Origin: an uncultured Oscillospiraceae bacterium
GTDB lineage: Bacteria; Bacillota; Clostridia; Oscillospirales; Ruminococcaceae
Length of the DNA stretch: 64,000 nt
Reading direction: 5' to 3'
Assembly: GCA_910588145.1 (NCBI GenBank)
Contig: CAJUPO010000005.1
Coordinates: forward strand, 75,508 to 139,507
Position 1 is the stretch's first letter. Every line of letters begins with the position of its first letter. Below the pieces are notes generated by a model. It saw only the letters and a program-made list of their open reading frames with translations, was not told where the DNA came from and made no database searches. Positions 60,147-64,000 of the stretch are shown here, piece by piece. The position numbers and the translations under genes were made by a program.

Positions 60147-60419
60147 TTATTCAACTGTTTTAGGAACAACCAGACATCCCGCCTGTACTTCCGGAGCATT
60201 TTTAAGAAGATCTTCACGTTTAAATTTATTTGTTACCGCCATGTCACTTCTGAGTGTCATCGGTTCGGTGGGATCAAGAAGACTTAGTGAATCATTGATT
60301 TCAGGCAGCTTGTCTACCATATCAACAATTGATTTCATGTCTTTTTCAAATTTATCAAGCTTTTCGTCTTCTATCTTAAGACGTGAAAGCTTAGCTATGT
60401 GTTTAATATCGATATTCAT
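60147..60419 (-). CDS. gatC: Aspartyl/glutamyl-tRNA amidotransferase subunit GatC
   Basis: GatC is the small belt subunit that holds GatA and GatB together. The chosen start ATG 60419 gives a 90-residue protein, NIDIKHIAKLSRLKIEDEK near the N-terminus, with VDKLPEINDSLSLLDPTEPM and LRSDMAVTNKFKREDLLKNA, which match the family. An ATG four codons upstream overlaps the GGAG ribosome site and is rejected. First gene of the gat operon, about 100 bases downstream of ligA on the same strand. Confidence 0.95.
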   Translation of the reverse strand: MNIDIKHIAKLSRLKIEDEKLDKFEKDMKSIVDMVDKLPEINDSLSLLDPTEPMTLRSDMAVTNKFKREDLLKNAPEVQAGCLVVPKTVE

Positions 60420-60466
60420 AATAATCTCCATTCTGCCGCAATTCAGATAAATTCAAACAGGAAAGA

Positions 60467-60495
60467 AAATCTTAATTAGCGGCAAATTAAGATTT
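60467..60495 (-). terminator. Hairpin between ligA and gatC
   Basis: AAATCTTAATT (60467-60477), seven-base loop, AATTAAGATTT (60485-60495): an 11-bp, AT-rich stem followed on the minus strand by TCTTTCC. It may end part of the ligA transcript. No clear separate promoter for gatC was seen. Confidence 0.5.
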
Positions 60496-60523
60496 CCTTA
60501 TATCATTAAGATAAATTCTTATT

Positions 60524-62509
60524 TTATTTAGTTATATTAATAAGTTCTTCTTCACTTAAAATTTCAATACCAAGTTCCTGAGCTTTTACGAGCTTACTTC
60601 CGGCATCATCTCCAGCAACAACATAATCTGTTTTTTTAGAAACAGATGAAGATACCTTTCCGCCGCATTTTACAATTAAATCAGATGCTTCACGGCGCTT
60701 CAACGTAGGAAGCGTACCAGTAAGAACAAAAGTTTTTCCGGCAAATCTGTTATCGTTTATTAAAACACCATCATAATCCATTTTTAAACCGTAATTTTTG
60801 AATTTATTAATAAGTTCTATACGATGGGGTTCTCTAAATGCCTTAAAAACATTTTCAGCCATAACATCGCCAAAACCATCAATAGATGCAATTTCATCAA
60901 TAGATGCATTCATTATTTTATCTATACTAAGGAATTTTTCGCATAGTAGTTTTGCTGCTTTTATTCCTATATTTCTTATGCCAAGAGCAAAAATAAGTCG
61001 GTCAATATTATTATTTTTTGATAATTCAATTGACTTGATTAGATTTTGCGAGGACTTTTCTGCAAATCCTTCAAGTTTTTCTAAATCTTCAGCTTTGAGT
61101 TCATACAGATCTGCAACTGAATTAATCAATTTTGATTCAAGAAGTGCAGAAACAATTGCAGGACCAAGACCTTCAATATTCATGGCGTCTTTTGAAGCAA
61201 AGTGTATTATATTCTTTAAAAGTTGAGCAGGGCAATCACCATTAGGGCATCTAAGAGCACTTTCGTCTTCATACCTAACTGCCTTAGTACCGCATACCGG
61301 ACAATTTGCTGGAAGATTAAACGGCTGTGAATTTTCTGCATGGGATATTGATTTTATAACTTCCGGAATAATTTCACCAGCTTTTCGGACAAGAATTTTA
61401 TCCCCTATTCGTATTTCCTTTTCATCAATGAATTGCTGATTGTGAAGAACAGCTCTGGAAACGCTTGTACCAGCTAAATTTACGGGATCAAATATTGCAA
61501 CAGGTGTTATTGCACCTGTTCTGCCTACATTGACTTCAATATTTTTCAGAATGGTTTCTTTTTCTTCCGGCGGAAATTTATATGCTGCAGCCCATTTAGG
61601 TACTTTTGCCGTGGATCCCATTAAATCACGCTGGCTAAAATCGTCAACTTTTATTACAACTCCGTCAATATCAAAAGGATAATCATTACGCTTATTCCCT
61701 ATGTTATTTATCTCGTCCAGTATTTCTTCATAAGTTGTGCATTCACGGTATGTGGGAATAACTTTAAATCCAAGTGATTTAATATAATCGAGGGATTCCT
61801 TGTGACCAGAAATTTCTTTTCCCTCAATTTGCTGAAGATTAAATATAAAAATATCCAGACCCCTGGAAGCTGCTGCCCGTGAATCCTTTTGACGCAAAGA
61901 ACCAGCAGCTGCATTTCGTGGATTCTTAAAAGGTTGTTCATCATTAAGTTCCTGATACTCAACGAGCTTACGAAAACTGCTGCGAGGCATATAGACCTCT
62001 CCCCTAACCTCAATGAAATCCGGAGCATTCTGTTCAAGTGTTAGGGGAATTGAACGAATGGTTTTTAGATTTGATGTAACATCTTCTCCAAAAAATCCGT
62101 TACCACGGGTTGAGCCGACTGAAAATGATCCGTTTGTATACTCAAGAGATACAGATAATCCGTCAATTTTAGGTTCTACAATAAAAACCGGATTTTCAAG
62201 CTGATTTAGGCATCTGTTTACAAAACTGAGAACTTCGTCAAATGAAAAAACATCTTGTAAGCTTTTCATCTGAACTTTATGCTCAACCTTTTCAAAGGTG
62301 TTCAGCGCTTCTCCGCCGACTCTTTTTGACGGAGAATTTTCATATGAAAATTCAGGATTTTCTTTTTCCAGATTTCTTAATTCATTCATTAGAACATCAT
62401 ACTCATAATCTGAAATTTCTGGAGAATCCAAAACATAATAATTTTTATTATGCTTTTCTATTTCTGAAGAGAGTTCTAAAATACGTTTTTTAATGTCTTT
62501 TTTGTCCAT
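60524..62509 (-). CDS. ligA: NAD+-dependent DNA ligase LigA
   Basis: LigA seals nicks in replication and repair using NAD+. ATG 62509 (MDKKDIKKRILELSSEIEKH) follows GAGGAAGG; upstream codons in frame lack support. The 661-residue protein has the Ia domain (NKNYYVLDSPEISDYEYD), the adenylation site VEPKIDGLSVSLEY with the nucleophile Lys, GRTGAITPVAIF, an OB fold, a four-Cys zinc finger (CPVCGTK ... CPNGDCPAQ), helix-hairpin-helix motifs (IEGLGPAIVSALL, IASIDGFGDVMA) and a C-terminal BRCT domain (FVLTGTLPTLKRREASDLI). Complete. Confidence 0.97.
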   Translation of the reverse strand: MDKKDIKKRILELSSEIEKHNKNYYVLDSPEISDYEYDVLMNELRNLEKENPEFSYENSPSKRVGGEALNTFEKVEHKVQMKSLQDVFSFDEVLSFVNRCLNQLENPVFIVEPKIDGLSVSLEYTNGSFSVGSTRGNGFFGEDVTSNLKTIRSIPLTLEQNAPDFIEVRGEVYMPRSSFRKLVEYQELNDEQPFKNPRNAAAGSLRQKDSRAAASRGLDIFIFNLQQIEGKEISGHKESLDYIKSLGFKVIPTYRECTTYEEILDEINNIGNKRNDYPFDIDGVVIKVDDFSQRDLMGSTAKVPKWAAAYKFPPEEKETILKNIEVNVGRTGAITPVAIFDPVNLAGTSVSRAVLHNQQFIDEKEIRIGDKILVRKAGEIIPEVIKSISHAENSQPFNLPANCPVCGTKAVRYEDESALRCPNGDCPAQLLKNIIHFASKDAMNIEGLGPAIVSALLESKLINSVADLYELKAEDLEKLEGFAEKSSQNLIKSIELSKNNNIDRLIFALGIRNIGIKAAKLLCEKFLSIDKIMNASIDEIASIDGFGDVMAENVFKAFREPHRIELINKFKNYGLKMDYDGVLINDNRFAGKTFVLTGTLPTLKRREASDLIVKCGGKVSSSVSKKTDYVVAGDDAGSKLVKAQELGIEILSEEELINITK

Positions 62510-62540
62510 AGAATAACCTTCCTCTAAACACTTATAAATA

Positions 62541-62569
62541 ATTATAACATAAACAACAGTTATTTTCAA
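62541..62569 (-). promoter_or_regulatory. Sigma-A promoter of ligA
   Basis: On the minus strand TTGAAA (plus 62564-62569), 17-base spacer, TATAAT (plus 62541-62546), 31 bases before the ligA start codon. Confidence 0.75.
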
Positions 62570-62624
62570 CCTATTTTTTATCAAGTTACTGGATTAAAAA
62601 TAGTATTGTTTTATAATGTTATTC

Positions 62625-62653
62625 TTGACAAAATTATTGGCATATACTATAAT
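62625..62653 (+). promoter_or_regulatory. Sigma-A promoter of the DUF1015 gene
   Basis: Perfect consensus TTGACA (62625-62630) and TATAAT (62648-62653) with a 17-base spacer, 33 bases before the start codon. This is the strongest promoter by consensus in the window. Confidence 0.85.
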
Positions 62654-62686
62654 ATTTTTATTAAACTAACGGAGGATGAATAAATA

Positions 62687-63943
62687 ATGGGTACCGCATT
62701 TAAAAGAGCCGATATACTTATTCCGAAATGTATAAAAGATATGCAGAAATGGTCAGTTATTGCCTGCGATCAATATACAAGTCAGCCGGATTACTGGGAG
62801 CAGACAAAATTAATAACTGATGGTTATTACTCAACATATAATTTGATTTTGCCGGAAATATATCTGAATGACACTGATGTTTCTGAAAAAATAGATAATA
62901 TTCACAAAGCTATGGATGAATATATAACAAAGGATATATTTAAGGAATATAAGAATACAATGATTTATGTAGAAAGAATTCAGAGCAATGGTATCATGCG
63001 TGCCGGAATTATCGGTATGATTGATCTTGAAGAATATGACTTTACAAAAGGAAGCACATCTTCTGTAAGAGCGACTGAAGCTACTGTTATAGAAAGAATT
63101 CCTCCTCGAATAAAAGTAAGACAAGGGGCAGCTCTTGAGATTCCTCATATAATGATTTTGATTGATGATATAAATAAAACTGTTATTGAACCGTTATATG
63201 AAAAAAAATCAGATTTTGAAAAGCTTTATGATTTTGAACTTATGCAGGGCGGCGGTAAAATTGCTGGTTATCTTATGGATGACAAATCATGTGATTCAAC
63301 AGAAACTGCACTTGAAAGCTTAGGTAATAAAGAGGAATTTGAAAGAAAATACAGTAATAATAATCTTTTATTATATGCAATGGGTGACGGGAATCATTCA
63401 CTTGCAACTGCGAAACAGTTTTATGAAAATTTAAAAAAGGAAAATCCGGATAAAGATTTAAGCAAACATCCTGCACGATATGCTCTTGTAGAAATCGTTA
63501 ATCTTCATAGTGAGGCACTTGAATTTGAAGCAATTCATAGAATTGTAACAGGCATTGATGTAAATGATTTTATTAATAAAATGTATGAAAAGCTAAAAAT
63601 CACTAATGAAGTTTCTGAACAAAAATTTACTTATATAACCAAAGGTGTAGAAAACAGCGTCTATATTCATAATAAGTCTTCTAATCTGACAGTAGGAAGC
63701 CTTCAGGATTTTATTGATTATTATCTGAAAGAATATGGCGGAACAGTTGATTATATACATGGTACTGATATTGTAAGGAAATTGTCTGAAGATAAAAATT
63801 CTATTGGATTTATACTTGATGACATGGATAAAAAAGATTTGTTTCCAACTGTTATTGCTGATGGTTCATTACCAAGAAAAACTTTTTCAATGGGACATGC
63901 AGAGGATAAAAGATATTATATTGAATGCCGAAAAATAAAATAA
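62687..63943 (+). CDS. DUF1015 family protein
   Basis: A 418-residue soluble protein of the DUF1015 family, widespread in Clostridia and Thermotogae and without an established function that I can name. Family-like stretches are WSVIACDQYTSQPDYW, RGAALEIPHIMILIDD-like RQGAALEIPHIMILIDD, LLYAMGDGNHSLATAKQFYE, HPARYALVEIVNLH, FEAIHRI and DGSLPRKTFSMGHAEDKRYY. The GDGNHS motif is the most striking and could be catalytic or ligand-binding. GGAGGA precedes ATG 62687. It stands alone under a consensus promoter, divergent from ligA. Confidence 0.85.
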   Translation: MGTAFKRADILIPKCIKDMQKWSVIACDQYTSQPDYWEQTKLITDGYYSTYNLILPEIYLNDTDVSEKIDNIHKAMDEYITKDIFKEYKNTMIYVERIQSNGIMRAGIIGMIDLEEYDFTKGSTSSVRATEATVIERIPPRIKVRQGAALEIPHIMILIDDINKTVIEPLYEKKSDFEKLYDFELMQGGGKIAGYLMDDKSCDSTETALESLGNKEEFERKYSNNNLLLYAMGDGNHSLATAKQFYENLKKENPDKDLSKHPARYALVEIVNLHSEALEFEAIHRIVTGIDVNDFINKMYEKLKITNEVSEQKFTYITKGVENSVYIHNKSSNLTVGSLQDFIDYYLKEYGGTVDYIHGTDIVRKLSEDKNSIGFILDDMDKKDLFPTVIADGSLPRKTFSMGHAEDKRYYIECRKIK

Positions 63944-63957
63944 TTTTAAATAAACAT

Positions 63958-63976
63958 CCCCCGGCAAAGCCGGGGG
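63958..63976 (+). terminator. GC-rich hairpin after the DUF1015 gene
   Basis: CCCCCGGC (63958-63965), loop AAA and GCCGGGGG (63969-63976): an eight-bp all-G/C stem, 15 bases after the stop codon, followed by TATTTCC. The T-run is poor for a terminator, but the stem is very strong for this AT-rich genome. The last bases (CCCCATAGGG) may begin another inverted repeat cut by the window end. Confidence 0.55.
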
Positions 63977-64000
63977 TATTTCCGTAAACGCCCCATAGGG

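Noticed and set aside
1..64000. tRNA, rRNA, CRISPR array, insertion sequences
   Set aside because: Looked for on both strands: no cloverleaf-like or GTTCRA-type T-arm sequence in gaps, no repeated spacer array, no transposase or terminal repeats.

Overview
The window reads as chromosome from an AT-rich, spore-forming, anaerobic Firmicute of the Clostridia, most likely a Ruminococcus-like gut or rumen member of the Oscillospiraceae. The grounds are: sporulation genes (spoIIE, yunB); a class III anaerobic ribonucleotide reductase with no aerobic class in view; a PolC-type replicase; tRNA-dependent amidation (gatCAB); the paired glgC/glgD glycogen genes; and a secreted protein ending in a type I dockerin, the docking module of cellulosomes and amylosomes. 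No prophage, IS element, CRISPR array, rRNA or tRNA gene was seen. Coding density is high and the largest non-coding stretch (about 315 bases, 9513-9827) is filled by a riboswitch and two divergent promoters.

Layout, left half. The 3' end of rsmA (to 476) is followed by spoIIE, then a glycogen operon glgB-glgC-glgD-glgA closed by a clear terminator (8838-8869). mntP runs leftward behind a yybP-ykoY-type manganese riboswitch. A long rightward housekeeping run follows: pyrH-frr-uppS-cdsA-dxr-rseP-ispG-polC (nucleotide supply, ribosome recycling, isoprenoid and envelope lipid synthesis, replication). Next is a compact histidine operon hisZGDCBHAFI with several stop/start overlaps but no hisE. 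A cysteine-rich protein of unknown function and the sporulation gene yunB come next.

Middle. Leftward genes: nrdD-nrdG under two NrdR boxes; and panB-panC-panD-coaX-coaBC (aspartate and ketoisovalerate to phosphopantetheine) with a DEAD-box helicase at its end. Rightward: feoA-feoA-feoB plus a 58-residue Cys-rich membrane protein, with three copies of a TTAG-N6-CTAA-type dyad that look like iron-regulator sites. Leftward: gmd-fcl-manC-manA, a complete route from fructose-6-phosphate side sugars to GDP-L-fucose (phosphomannomutase not in view), divergent from an AraC-type regulator. Rightward: a XerC/D-like tyrosine recombinase preceded by a 13-bp-arm palindrome.

Right half, mostly leftward. 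A Zn/Cd efflux module (ArsR-type sensor, stand-alone HMA chaperone, P-type ATPase); prmA; a secreted C39-like peptidase with two SH3 domains and a dockerin; a cation diffusion facilitator; a YgjP-like metallopeptidase; a Zur-like regulator with znuA and znuB but no ATPase gene; gatC-gatA-gatB; and ligA. A DUF1015 protein runs rightward to the window end. Metal handling is a recurring theme (Mn, Fe, Zn/Cd, CDF, ABC uptake), each with its own visible control element.

No wholly new multi-gene system is evident. The items most worth a second look are the repeated feo operator, the dockerin-bearing cysteine peptidase, the Cys-rich protein with its upstream dyad, the palindrome in front of the recombinase, the candidate operators of the pan and his operons, and the ABC metal transporter without its ATPase.
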